From Candidatus Babeliales bacterium (GTDB taxonomy: Bacteria > Babelota > Babeliae > Babelales > JANWKD01), in contig JANWKD010000042.1 in NCBI GenBank assembly GCA_025451595.1, positions 1 to 7,147 on the forward strand: a DNA stretch of 7,147 bases. The letters run 5' to 3'. Below, piece after piece: positions 1 to 6,669 of this stretch. Position numbers and translations under genes: made by a program. The notes under the pieces are model-generated. The model was not told the origin of the DNA. It made no database searches and saw only the letters and a list, made by a program, of their open reading frames with translations. The stretch's first letter is position 1; each line of letters begins with the position of its first letter.

Positions 1-81
1 AGTGTATTTGATTTTGAATTGCCAGATGGCAAAAGTGCAGCAAAATTTGTGGGGTATAGTTGCGTGCCGGAGTTAACTTGT
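1..81 (+). repeat. Direct repeat copy 1 (81 bp visible, 78/81 identical to 6682-6762)
   Basis: Base-by-base comparison with 6682-6762 gives mismatches only at 30 (C/T), 54 (G/T) and 71 (A/G), with no gaps. Similarity ends sharply after base 81. The left limit is unknown because the match reaches the window edge. The repeat contains a short inverted repeat, TTGCC-AGAT-GGCAA. The copy 2 change at base 30 alters one pair, but a G-U pair would still be possible in RNA. Confidence 0.9.
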
Positions 82-99
82 TTGCGACCGCGCGCTTGA
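1..99 (+). CDS. C-terminal end of an unrecognised protein (5' end outside window)
   Basis: An open frame enters from the left edge and stops at TGA 97-99, giving 32 codons that begin SVFDFELPDGKSAAKF and end ELTCLRPRA. I do not recognise the family. The first 81 bases recur at 6682-6762. In this frame two of the three differences between copies are silent third-position changes and one is Glu to Gly, which mildly favours this strand as the coding one. The opposite strand is also open across copy 1 (frame starting just after a stop near 111-113), but it has a stop in copy 2 and no usable start codon. It could instead be non-coding repeat DNA that happens to be open. Only the extreme 3' end is visible, so function cannot be assigned. 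Confidence 0.35.
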   Translation, partial: SVFDFELPDGKSAAKFVGYSCVPELTCLRPRA

Positions 100-134
100 A
101 TTTTTTTAAATCAATTCATATAGTTAAAATTATA

Positions 135-164
135 TTTAGAGCCGGTAGTAATTTCGTCTATAAT
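135..164 (+). promoter_or_regulatory. Sigma-70-type promoter for the SecA-like gene
   Basis: A perfect -10 box TATAAT lies at 159-164. An 18-bp spacer separates it from TTTAGA at 135-140, which matches the -35 consensus at 4 of 6 positions. The preceding 100-134 stretch is nearly all A/T, as in an UP element. Transcription would start near 170, leaving a leader of about 25 nt before the ATG at 197. Confidence 0.6.
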
Positions 165-183
165 GAAATATACACACAATAAA

Positions 184-198
184 ATGAGTTTAACTCAT
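184..198. promoter_or_regulatory. 15-bp perfect palindrome overlapping the start codon of the SecA-like gene
   Basis: ATGAGTT-T-AACTCAT has 7-bp arms around one central base and includes the AT of the ATG start at 197. It also contains the only Shine-Dalgarno-like bases (GAG at 186-188). As DNA it could be an operator. As RNA it could form a 6-bp stem with a 3-nt loop that hides the start codon and the weak ribosome-binding site. The role is inferred; the symmetry is seen directly. Confidence 0.45.
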
Positions 199-3100
199 GA
201 CACAGACGCGGAATCCATTTAAAATTTTAGGTCGTAATTACATTGAATCAAGTATTAAGGCCAGCCTTTTAGAGAGTGATTTTATCTCGCTGCGGGCGTG
301 GTTGGATATCGCACACAATCACAGTGGGCACATTGCCGCAACTGATAACTCGCATTGGCTAACATTTCGGTTTAATAATGGCGAGAGCCTAGCTGACTAT
401 GCGCTAACAAAATCCAATCAATTATTGCAAGAGTATCGTGATTATCCCAACAGAACACCTTGGTACAAACGATTTTGGAATGCGATTCGTTTTAAAACTC
501 CGGCGGCAACTACTTTATTTCCGTCACAAACATATTTAAAAAATTTATTGCTGCTCGAGAGTGAATTTGCAAAACCTTACGTCCAGCCGAAACAATCTAT
601 CTGGAAACGTTTTATTAACTGGTATGCTCGTTCGCTATCAATTGGTTTTGATTTTAATGCGCCTCCAATCACATTAGAAACTAGTGCTATCAAACTCTAT
701 TCAGATGGCATTCAACAAGTCGAAGGGCCAACCACTCAATCGAAGGTAAAAAAAGCAAACTTTCCAAGCACTGCTGAAACATTCGATCAGCTTGCAAGGC
801 TTAGCGAGCACTACACGCCGGCAGAAGTATTAAAAAATCCAAAATTACTGCAAGGGCGATTAGGAATTAAAACGACGCCCAGTGGAGCTATAACGCCCAC
901 CCGTAAAAAAGAAACAACACACATGGCGCACTGGCTTGATCAATCTCCATTAACGCAGGCCGTTTCTATTGATCAAGTCGATCAACAGATGCAAATACGA
1001 CAACAGTATCAACAACAAACCCTCAGTAAAGTGATGCTTGCGCCCGTACAAAAACAGGCTAAACAATATTTAGATAATTCATTAACAGAAAACTTAGATT
1101 CCGTTATCAAGAGCATGAAATATGACACAATAGAGCAGTGGCTTGGAAATTTTAGCCAAGAATTAAAAAATGTACACGAGGATAAAAATCGTTTTATCAT
1201 AAAAATTTCTGAGACAGCCAAAAAAGTACTAGCTGGAGGTGAAAAATTTTTCACCTATAGTTATCAGGAAGATATTGATTTAGAGAAACTACCACTTGGG
1301 TTTTTCATAGACCGTGAAACGGACGATCGCAATAATACAACCTATATCCTAAAATTTAGTCGAGAGTTGCGAGAAAAACAACTAAAAGACGATTTGGCTT
1401 ACTTTTCTTTAGATCCAGCAGCAACGAGCGATGTGCAGCTGAAAGATCAAGCGCTTGATCCGCAGGCATTAAAAGCTCTACAGGACCAATTTTACGCTGA
1501 ATTAGCTAAACAAGAAATTGAACCTGACTTTGAGCCGTTAAAAATAATAATTCAATCGGCATCACGCGATCCTATTTCAGACGTGGATAGTAGCGCAGGT
1601 ACTGGCAAAAAAAGATATGATACATTATTACCTTCACTGTATGAACAACTGAATCGAGTCCTCGTTGAAAATGGGCGAGAGCATTTTTTATCATTATTAG
1701 TTCAATTAGCTAAGCTGAATAATATATCGAGTAACACATATGAACGTTGGGATATGGCTTATGATTTCGGCGGGAGTACCAAGCCTTGTTCATTGCTAAA
1801 TAACTTTCTCGCGGCCTATTTTCCAGACCAGCACCCCATTGCAAGCTTGACAGGTGATGAGCTCGGTCAGAGTGAGACATTGCAACTGTTATCTGACTTA
1901 TCAAATAAGGATAATGCACTTGCTCAACAAATATTTTCTGCTCTCCTTAATTTTGACAAACCAATGACATTTAATAAAGCCTACCAAGCAGCTATGATTG
2001 CGCAACGTCATTTTGTCTCTCTTGATTTGCCTTTATCAGAAAAAACGTTGAAGGAAATAGCAACGAGCGGTTTGACCTATCTTAAAACGATAATTAATTT
2101 CGGTGGAGAATCACGATTGCCAAAATTGCAAACAATGCTTGCGCTTTCTGGCGATACACCTTCCAATTTTGTACTGTGTCAGCGCTTACTCAATCAAGGA
2201 TACAGTTTTGTGGCTGATTGCATGGACCTAGGGAGGCATTCGAGTTTTGTTAAAAAGAAGGAGAGCGGATTTGGCAGCGATAAGTGGGTAGATCAGAGAG
2301 TGCCGATGATTGTCGACGCTACTTATCTAAATAACATTCACGAGAGATCTTATCCCGATAACTCAAATGGTTTTAATTACATTCGAAATCCTTATTTTGT
2401 AGCCTGGTTTCGCTATTTGGCTTATCAGGTCGAACCGCAGTATGTGGAAGAAGCAATCGCTAAATGGAAAAGTGTCATGGGAGAAGGAAGTCTTGCCATC
2501 AAACTAGATCGTTATCATATAGACAAGAAAAATATTGAAAATAATTGGGATAAATTAAAAGAGTATGTCCTTTCACTTCCAAAAAAAATGGATATAAAAA
2601 AGATAGAAGAAGCTAAAATCGGTCTTGCCGAAAAAGATAAAAAGGCTGGACTTGTTAATCAATCTGCCAAAGAAGCACTTGTGCAAGATGAACGCAAACA
2701 AAGAGAATACAATCTGGATCATGCCGAAACGCTTTGCCAAAAGACTCTAAAATTAAATAGCAAGGAAGCAGCTGTTGTTCTCAATGCTCTTCGTGAATTA
2801 AATATATTATCCGAGAAATATAAATCCGTTTCAGGGGAAGACTTACTAAAAAAAGCCAGCCAGTTAAAAACGGATACTGCCTATACTCCTATACAAATGA
2901 TAGAGGCGCTTGCTGTTTTAAGAGAATTAAATTATCGCTCTACAACGTTTAATTCCAAACGAGAACCACCGCAAGGTGAATGGTTGCGCCTCGAGCAGGT
3001 GGTTACCATCCTTCTTGCCTCATCAGAGCCTGCCAAGCTTTTTCAAATTGATACCAGCGAAGGTAAAACCTTGATGATTGGGCTTACTGCCATTTTGCAT

Positions 3101-4780
3101 GCCTTGCAGGGGCGTAAAACGGATGTTACTACACATAATGAATCATTCGCAGATGAGTCATACGATAAAATTCAAACATTGGCGCCCTTGTTAAACTTAG
3201 AAATTGCGGATAAAAAATCATCGGATGAAATTAAGAAATCTGCAGATATTTTGTGCATAGATATATCATCTGCAGTAACAGAAGATGCTCTGCATAGCTA
3301 TGAGGGTAAAGGTAAACGCGAAGCAGACGTTGTGCTAGCAGATGAAATAGATAACCAAGTAGACATTCATGCTAAAACAACTATGCAAATCTCTGATATT
3401 GCGTCGCTGGATAGTCAGTCTCAGAAAGAGCTAGCACTGTTTCTTGTTGAACTAAATAAGGCTGTTATTCTTTTAAGTGATAATGCACAGCTTTCTACGC
3501 CGAATGAACAAGTTGAATTTATTAAACAGAATTTAAAAGACCCCTTGGCGCAAAACAAATTCTTACAAGGAGAGACTCTCCCTTTTTGGATAGCAGCGAT
3601 GGTACGCGCCCAGCAAATGCAAAAAGATAAAGATTTTATTATTGAAGATGATCGTATACGCATAGTGCATCACACAACAACAGGCTATGTAGACCGCACT
3701 TCTATTTGGGGAGCGGGCGTTCATCAGTGCGTAGCTGCTATTCAGAAGGCAGAACATCCCGATATTGTCATTGAGCCGTTGACTGACATTGTTGCCGAAG
3801 GAAATATTGCAACTTATTATACAAATAATTACAAAACATGTTTTGGTTTTACCGGCACTGTTGGAGATAAGGATTTTTGCCAAAAAATGACGGATATTAT
3901 CGGCGCTAAAGATACCATTGTGATGCCACGCGCAGAACGGCCTAGCCCCCAAGGAATTAACTGGCCGCTGATTGCAGATGGTAAAGGTGGCTATCAAAAG
4001 CAATTTAATCGAACCTATCGTTTTGCTCCCATCATTAAAGAGAATGATTCGGAACACAGGCAAACGTTAGTTGATATGATTTGCAAAATTCGTCAGGAAA
4101 ATCCGTCTGGAATTGTTTTTTTTAATACGATTGCAGAATGCGAAGAATTTTATCAATTTTTACAAACTAGTGAAGGTCGCGGTAAGGTGCAAATTTTTGA
4201 TGGGACTAAACAAGGCGAAAGTGACGACGAAAATGAACAATTGCGAATTTCGCAAAATACGGCTATCCGTCATGCAGCCACACCCGGCATGATTACGTTA
4301 ACAACGGCTGCCGGAGGCCGAGGCGTTGATTTTCATTCTGTGCCAGTAGGAATTGCTGCCACTCCCAGTTTGTGGCGTGTCGTTAATCAAAAAAGCGGGC
4401 GTGTCGGTCGGAATGGCGATTTTGGTCTTTTTTATGAAGTTTATTCGATGGATCAATTGGACGAAACAACAAAAGCACTGTTTCGTGCAACAGATGTTAG
4501 CGCGGATCAAACAATCAGCATACCCGAGCAACCATCGTCAGAGAAAGCTAATTTACGTTTTGGATTGGATGAGATGGAAGCAAAAATGCAACAAAGTGAT
4601 CTGCAACAATTAGATGAACGAAAACCTTTAGATGAAGCAAAAAGTGCTGTTCAAAAAGAATATCAAGATTCAGCAAAAAAAAGCTCCCATTGGGGGAAAT
4701 TTTTCTCAAAAATTAGCACGGAAAGTGATGTAAAAAGCATAAAGAATGCATGGGAATCATTTAAAAAATTATTACGATAA
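197..4780 (+). CDS. Giant protein with C-terminal SecA-like DEAD motor
   Basis: The protein has 1527 residues. Residues 1 to about 900 are not recognised; 776-880 is a charged helical or coiled-coil-like stretch. From ~920 to ~1430 it follows the SecA motor order: Walker A TSEGKT (953-958); a THNESFADES segment (~979-988) matching SecA NDYLA-type; DEID (1049-1052) for SecA DEVD; a stretch at 1135-1200 with DKDFII and GVHQ that parallels SecA RDVDYIV and DGLHQA; FTGT (1218-1221) for SecA MTGT; GGRGVDF (1373-1379) for AGRGTDI; and SGRVGRNGD (1400-1408) for RGRSGRQGD. ATP hydrolysis is therefore likely. SecA proper is about 900 residues and ends in a zinc motif, which is absent here. No SecY or SecE gene lies nearby. 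The client, cellular location and N-terminal role are unknown. The ATG at 197 suits the promoter, but its ribosome-binding site is weak. An effector or specialised translocation motor are both possible. Confidence 0.93.
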   Translation: MTQTRNPFKILGRNYIESSIKASLLESDFISLRAWLDIAHNHSGHIAATDNSHWLTFRFNNGESLADYALTKSNQLLQEYRDYPNRTPWYKRFWNAIRFKTPAATTLFPSQTYLKNLLLLESEFAKPYVQPKQSIWKRFINWYARSLSIGFDFNAPPITLETSAIKLYSDGIQQVEGPTTQSKVKKANFPSTAETFDQLARLSEHYTPAEVLKNPKLLQGRLGIKTTPSGAITPTRKKETTHMAHWLDQSPLTQAVSIDQVDQQMQIRQQYQQQTLSKVMLAPVQKQAKQYLDNSLTENLDSVIKSMKYDTIEQWLGNFSQELKNVHEDKNRFIIKISETAKKVLAGGEKFFTYSYQEDIDLEKLPLGFFIDRETDDRNNTTYILKFSRELREKQLKDDLAYFSLDPAATSDVQLKDQALDPQALKALQDQFYAELAKQEIEPDFEPLKIIIQSASRDPISDVDSSAGTGKKRYDTLLPSLYEQLNRVLVENGREHFLSLLVQLAKLNNISSNTYERWDMAYDFGGSTKPCSLLNNFLAAYFPDQHPIASLTGDELGQSETLQLLSDLSNKDNALAQQIFSALLNFDKPMTFNKAYQAAMIAQRHFVSLDLPLSEKTLKEIATSGLTYLKTIINFGGESRLPKLQTMLALSGDTPSNFVLCQRLLNQGYSFVADCMDLGRHSSFVKKKESGFGSDKWVDQRVPMIVDATYLNNIHERSYPDNSNGFNYIRNPYFVAWFRYLAYQVEPQYVEEAIAKWKSVMGEGSLAIKLDRYHIDKKNIENNWDKLKEYVLSLPKKMDIKKIEEAKIGLAEKDKKAGLVNQSAKEALVQDERKQREYNLDHAETLCQKTLKLNSKEAAVVLNALRELNILSEKYKSVSGEDLLKKASQLKTDTAYTPIQMIEALAVLRELNYRSTTFNSKREPPQGEWLRLEQVVTILLASSEPAKLFQIDTSEGKTLMIGLTAILHALQGRKTDVTTHNESFADESYDKIQTLAPLLNLEIADKKSSDEIKKSADILCIDISSAVTEDALHSYEGKGKREADVVLADEIDNQVDIHAKTTMQISDIASLDSQSQKELALFLVELNKAVILLSDNAQLSTPNEQVEFIKQNLKDPLAQNKFLQGETLPFWIAAMVRAQQMQKDKDFIIEDDRIRIVHHTTTGYVDRTSIWGAGVHQCVAAIQKAEHPDIVIEPLTDIVAEGNIATYYTNNYKTCFGFTGTVGDKDFCQKMTDIIGAKDTIVMPRAERPSPQGINWPLIADGKGGYQKQFNRTYRFAPIIKENDSEHRQTLVDMICKIRQENPSGIVFFNTIAECEEFYQFLQTSEGRGKVQIFDGTKQGESDDENEQLRISQNTAIRHAATPGMITLTTAAGGRGVDFHSVPVGIAATPSLWRVVNQKSGRVGRNGDFGLFYEVYSMDQLDETTKALFRATDVSADQTISIPEQPSSEKANLRFGLDEMEAKMQQSDLQQLDERKPLDEAKSAVQKEYQDSAKKSSHWGKFFSKISTESDVKSIKNAWESFKKLLR

Positions 4781-4786
4781 ATCCTG
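4777..4786 (+). repeat. Stop-codon decamer ATAAATCCTG, copy 1
   Basis: The bases spanning the TAA of the SecA-like gene are identical to those spanning the TAA of the next gene (5507-5516). Similarity continues weakly for four more bases with two transitions. No role is known. Confidence 0.5.
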
Positions 4787-4809
4787 AGATACCGCCACTG
4801 AGCAAGAGG

Positions 4810-4834
4810 TTTTATAAACAGATAACTTATAAAA
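4810..4834. repeat. AT-only inverted repeat between the SecA-like gene and the 198-residue gene
   Basis: TTTTATAA (4810-4817) and TTATAAAA (4827-4834) are exact reverse complements around a 9-nt loop. The stem has no G-C pairs, so it is a poor intrinsic terminator. A DNA-level site is more likely. It overlaps the first CAGATAACTT copy (4819-4828). Confidence 0.4.
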
Positions 4835-4879
4835 TCAAATAGTTAAGTTCAAATTTCACTTTAGGAGCTCAGATAACTT
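4819..4879 (+). repeat. CAGATAACTT direct repeats (4819-4828 and 4870-4879)
   Basis: Two exact 10-bp copies lie 51 bp apart. Each runs straight into a TATAA sequence: ATAAAAT after the first and TATAAT after the second. The second copy abuts the -10 box of the downstream gene. They may be binding sites for one regulator or a duplicated promoter; this is an inference from position. Confidence 0.4.
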
Positions 4880-4885
4880 TATAAT
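4855..4885 (+). promoter_or_regulatory. Likely promoter of the 198-residue gene
   Basis: A perfect TATAAT lies at 4880-4885. The best -35 is TTCACT at 4855-4860 (4 of 6), with a rather long 19-bp spacer. The start would be near 4892, giving a leader of about 22 nt that carries GGGGG (4905-4909) four bases before the ATG at 4914. Having its own promoter suggests this gene can be expressed apart from the SecA-like gene. Confidence 0.5.
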
Positions 4886-4913
4886 AAAGGAATAGCTAAT
4901 AAATGGGGGCGAT

Positions 4914-5510
4914 ATGTCATTCAGTAAACCACCCAGAGGAATGAAAGAAGAATGGCAGGATGCTGCTCGAGATCCTAGCAATCAAAACATAAAGCTTTTT
5001 TTCATAAAACTATATGGCTTAAAAAATTTCATCCCACATTGGGGAGCAATAGAGGAAGCTCTTATAAAAACTCGCTGTATGGAAAGTCTGGATTTTTTTA
5101 TTGCAAATTTAGAGCGTACTAGAAACCCCTCATTTACGTTAAAAGATTGGTATGTATTTTATGAAAAATGGATAGCACCAGCCGATGGGTTAGGTGCTGT
5201 CATTAATATAACTGCCCACCAACTTGACGCTTTACAGAATCTTCATAAGCAAATCTCCCTACTCAATAAGGATGATGTAATTGATTTTAACAAAATTAGC
5301 ATTTCAACAAAATTTGACCGGCAGGAAATTTTAAATGGAAATCAATTATTAGACATAATTTCTACAAAATTATTAGTGATGGTTAATAATGACAAAAAAT
5401 TTTTACTGACTGAATTACTGGAAGATTTAGATATTCAAGCTGAAATAAAAAAACCAAAAGAGCAGAAAGAAAAAAAAGAAACCACCGATAGCAAAGCAAG
5501 TAAAAAATAA
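4914..5510 (+). CDS. Hypothetical protein, candidate partner of the SecA-like protein
   Basis: I do not recognise this 198-residue protein. It is predominantly helical by composition, has one cysteine, and has no signal peptide or membrane span, so it is probably cytosolic or secreted by a non-Sec route. Aromatic and tryptophan residues cluster in the first 90 residues (for example DWYVFYEKW). The last ~22 residues (177-198) are almost entirely Lys, Glu, Thr and Ser and are likely disordered. The ATG at 4914 is preceded by GGGGG at a 4-nt distance and by a TATAAT promoter. It lies 133 bp after the SecA-like gene on the same strand and shares a decamer at the stop codon with it, which argues for linked history. 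A chaperone, adaptor or co-effector are possibilities; none is shown by motif. Confidence 0.85.
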   Translation: MSFSKPPRGMKEEWQDAARDPSNQNIKLFFIKLYGLKNFIPHWGAIEEALIKTRCMESLDFFIANLERTRNPSFTLKDWYVFYEKWIAPADGLGAVINITAHQLDALQNLHKQISLLNKDDVIDFNKISISTKFDRQEILNGNQLLDIISTKLLVMVNNDKKFLLTELLEDLDIQAEIKKPKEQKEKKETTDSKASKK

Positions 5511-5516
5511 ATCCTG
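5507..5516 (+). repeat. Stop-codon decamer ATAAATCCTG, copy 2
   Basis: This is identical to 4777-4786 and again spans the TAA stop. The gap to the convergent gene is only 38 bp (5511-5548). No GC-rich hairpin with a T-run is visible there for either strand. Confidence 0.5.
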
Positions 5517-5548
5517 GGGTCGCATTGAAGCAACTGCATTAATAAGAG

Positions 5549-6178
5549 CTATATTTTACCATAAGTAATGTTTTGTATTTTGCCCTGAATATTTTTATAT
5601 ATAACCGTTAATTTATTATCACGAATCTCAGCCTTCTCAGATAAGTAACCCATAGGCGGATGGATGGTTGCTTTTTTAGGTAAAGGGAAAACTTGAATAT
5701 TATTTTCAGCATCATAACAAGCAACTATTTTTCTATTAGGATCTATTAAAAGTGGTCGATTATGGTAATAGTCAGGTGGTTGATGCTCGTCTAAAGACTC
5801 AATTCTATATTCGTGAACCGGACAAGCAAAAACCACTGCTGGCGCCACAAAAATAACAACATTAGCACAGCCAGTTCCACAGGAATTCTCAACCGTTGCG
5901 ATGATATCACTTATCCAAGTAGCAAAAATATGGTTAGCAAGTTTATCATCTGCAATGGTATAGGTTTTTTTCGTCTTAAAATTGATATAGATTGCTGATC
6001 GGCAATCATCATTCACAATAGCAGCGGTTTTTGAGGGATTATATTTAATATCACAAAGAGTATGCGCATTAATTTTCTTGATTAGCTTATCAAATGAAGT
6101 TGAATTATTCGACTGAAGCTGTGCGTAACTATCTATCCAATTTAACAAAATGAAAGTGAGGAACACCTGGCAAATCAA
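5549..6178 (-). CDS. Exported cysteine-containing protein downstream of cell-wall hydrolase
   Basis: With a TTG start at 6178 the product has 209 residues. This start is chosen because GGGAG lies about 10 nt upstream and because it places a hydrophobic segment (VFLTFILLNWI, 5-15) at the N terminus, followed by SYAQ as a plausible cleavage site near residue 20. In-frame ATGs at 6349 and 6271 exist, but they would overlap the hydrolase by 221 and 143 bp and put charged sequence before the hydrophobic stretch. The predicted mature part has six cysteines (42, 59, 100, 104, 119, 154), including a CGTGC motif, which fits disulphides in the periplasm. A second hydrophobic patch (NVVIFVAPAVVFA) lies at 106-118. 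I recognise no family. The 50-bp overlap with the hydrolase suggests translational coupling. A periplasmic inhibitor or immunity protein for the hydrolase is an inference from layout. Confidence 0.75.
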   Translation of the reverse strand: MICQVFLTFILLNWIDSYAQLQSNNSTSFDKLIKKINAHTLCDIKYNPSKTAAIVNDDCRSAIYINFKTKKTYTIADDKLANHIFATWISDIIATVENSCGTGCANVVIFVAPAVVFACPVHEYRIESLDEHQPPDYYHNRPLLIDPNRKIVACYDAENNIQVFPLPKKATIHPPMGYLSEKAEIRDNKLTVIYKNIQGKIQNITYGKI

Positions 6179-6551
6179 AATAATTCTTCTCCCACGGATG
6201 TTTTTTAAGATCAGGTGGTCCGCTAAAGTAATGACAGACTCCAGGGAAAGGATTATCCTTTTCAGGCGCATTGAAAACCTCCACGAATGTTTCTTTACAT
6301 TTCTGCCATGCTCTTTTGTCAGAAGCTCTCTGACGAGGTGAGGATCCATTCTTGCCAGGATGCTGCAACAATTTGTAATTTGGATCCTTCTTATTCCAAC
6401 AGGAGAATTGTAATGGCTTTAATACAACTTTACGATAGGAATCTTTCCCTTTTTTCTTTGAAAAACGATTCCGGATTATCCACGCAATAGCCCGACGACT
6501 CGCAGCATTTTCGCCACGCGCTTCGCCATAAACAGTCAACGCAAAAAACAA
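6129..6551 (-). CDS. SleB-type (Hydrolase_2) cell wall hydrolase, 5' end uncertain
   Basis: From TTG 6551 the product has 140 residues. It opens almost directly into the family signature VYGEARGE (7-14), whose Glu residues are typical of SleB-like peptidoglycan hydrolases. This is followed by AIAWIIRNR (21-29), QFSCW (48-52), CHYF (106-109) and a C-terminal VPHFHF (130-135). It should cleave peptidoglycan. The core is complete, but the start is not: there is no ATG in frame, and the TTG at 6551 has no convincing ribosome-binding site. The same frame stays open back to 6734 and reads as coherent protein (KKGKPYVQQVKGYC, then PYQKISYEEKIPFDH), stopping inside the 81-bp repeat. No signal peptide is visible. 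Either the gene is 5'-truncated by the repeat or it uses a non-AUG start. It is followed by an overlapping exported-protein gene. Confidence 0.78.
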   Translation of the reverse strand: MFFALTVYGEARGENAASRRAIAWIIRNRFSKKKGKDSYRKVVLKPLQFSCWNKKDPNYKLLQHPGKNGSSPRQRASDKRAWQKCKETFVEVFNAPEKDNPFPGVCHYFSGPPDLKKHPWEKNYFDLPGVPHFHFVKLDR

Positions 6552-6669
6552 ATGATCAAATGGTATTTTCTCTTCATAAGAAATTTTTTGGTAGGGACCA
6601 TGATAACAAGAACAATACCCTTTAACTTGCTGAACATAAGGCTTCCCTTTTTTATCAATTCTCTTTCTA

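Noticed and set aside
100..140. PmrA-type TTAA direct-repeat box upstream of the SecA-like gene
   Set aside because: TTAA words are present but their spacing does not fit the ~11-bp period of that site. The region is simply AT-rich.
3563..4063. 166-codon minus-strand open frame
   Set aside because: It lies wholly inside the SecA-like motor region, whose sense-frame motifs are clear. Its antisense translation has no recognisable domain.
4353..4613. 86-codon plus-strand frame
   Set aside because: It overlaps the conserved GRGVDF/GRVGRNGD end of the motor in another frame and has no independent start signal.
4810..4834. Intrinsic terminator for the SecA-like gene
   Set aside because: The stem is entirely A/T and is not followed by a T-run on the plus strand.
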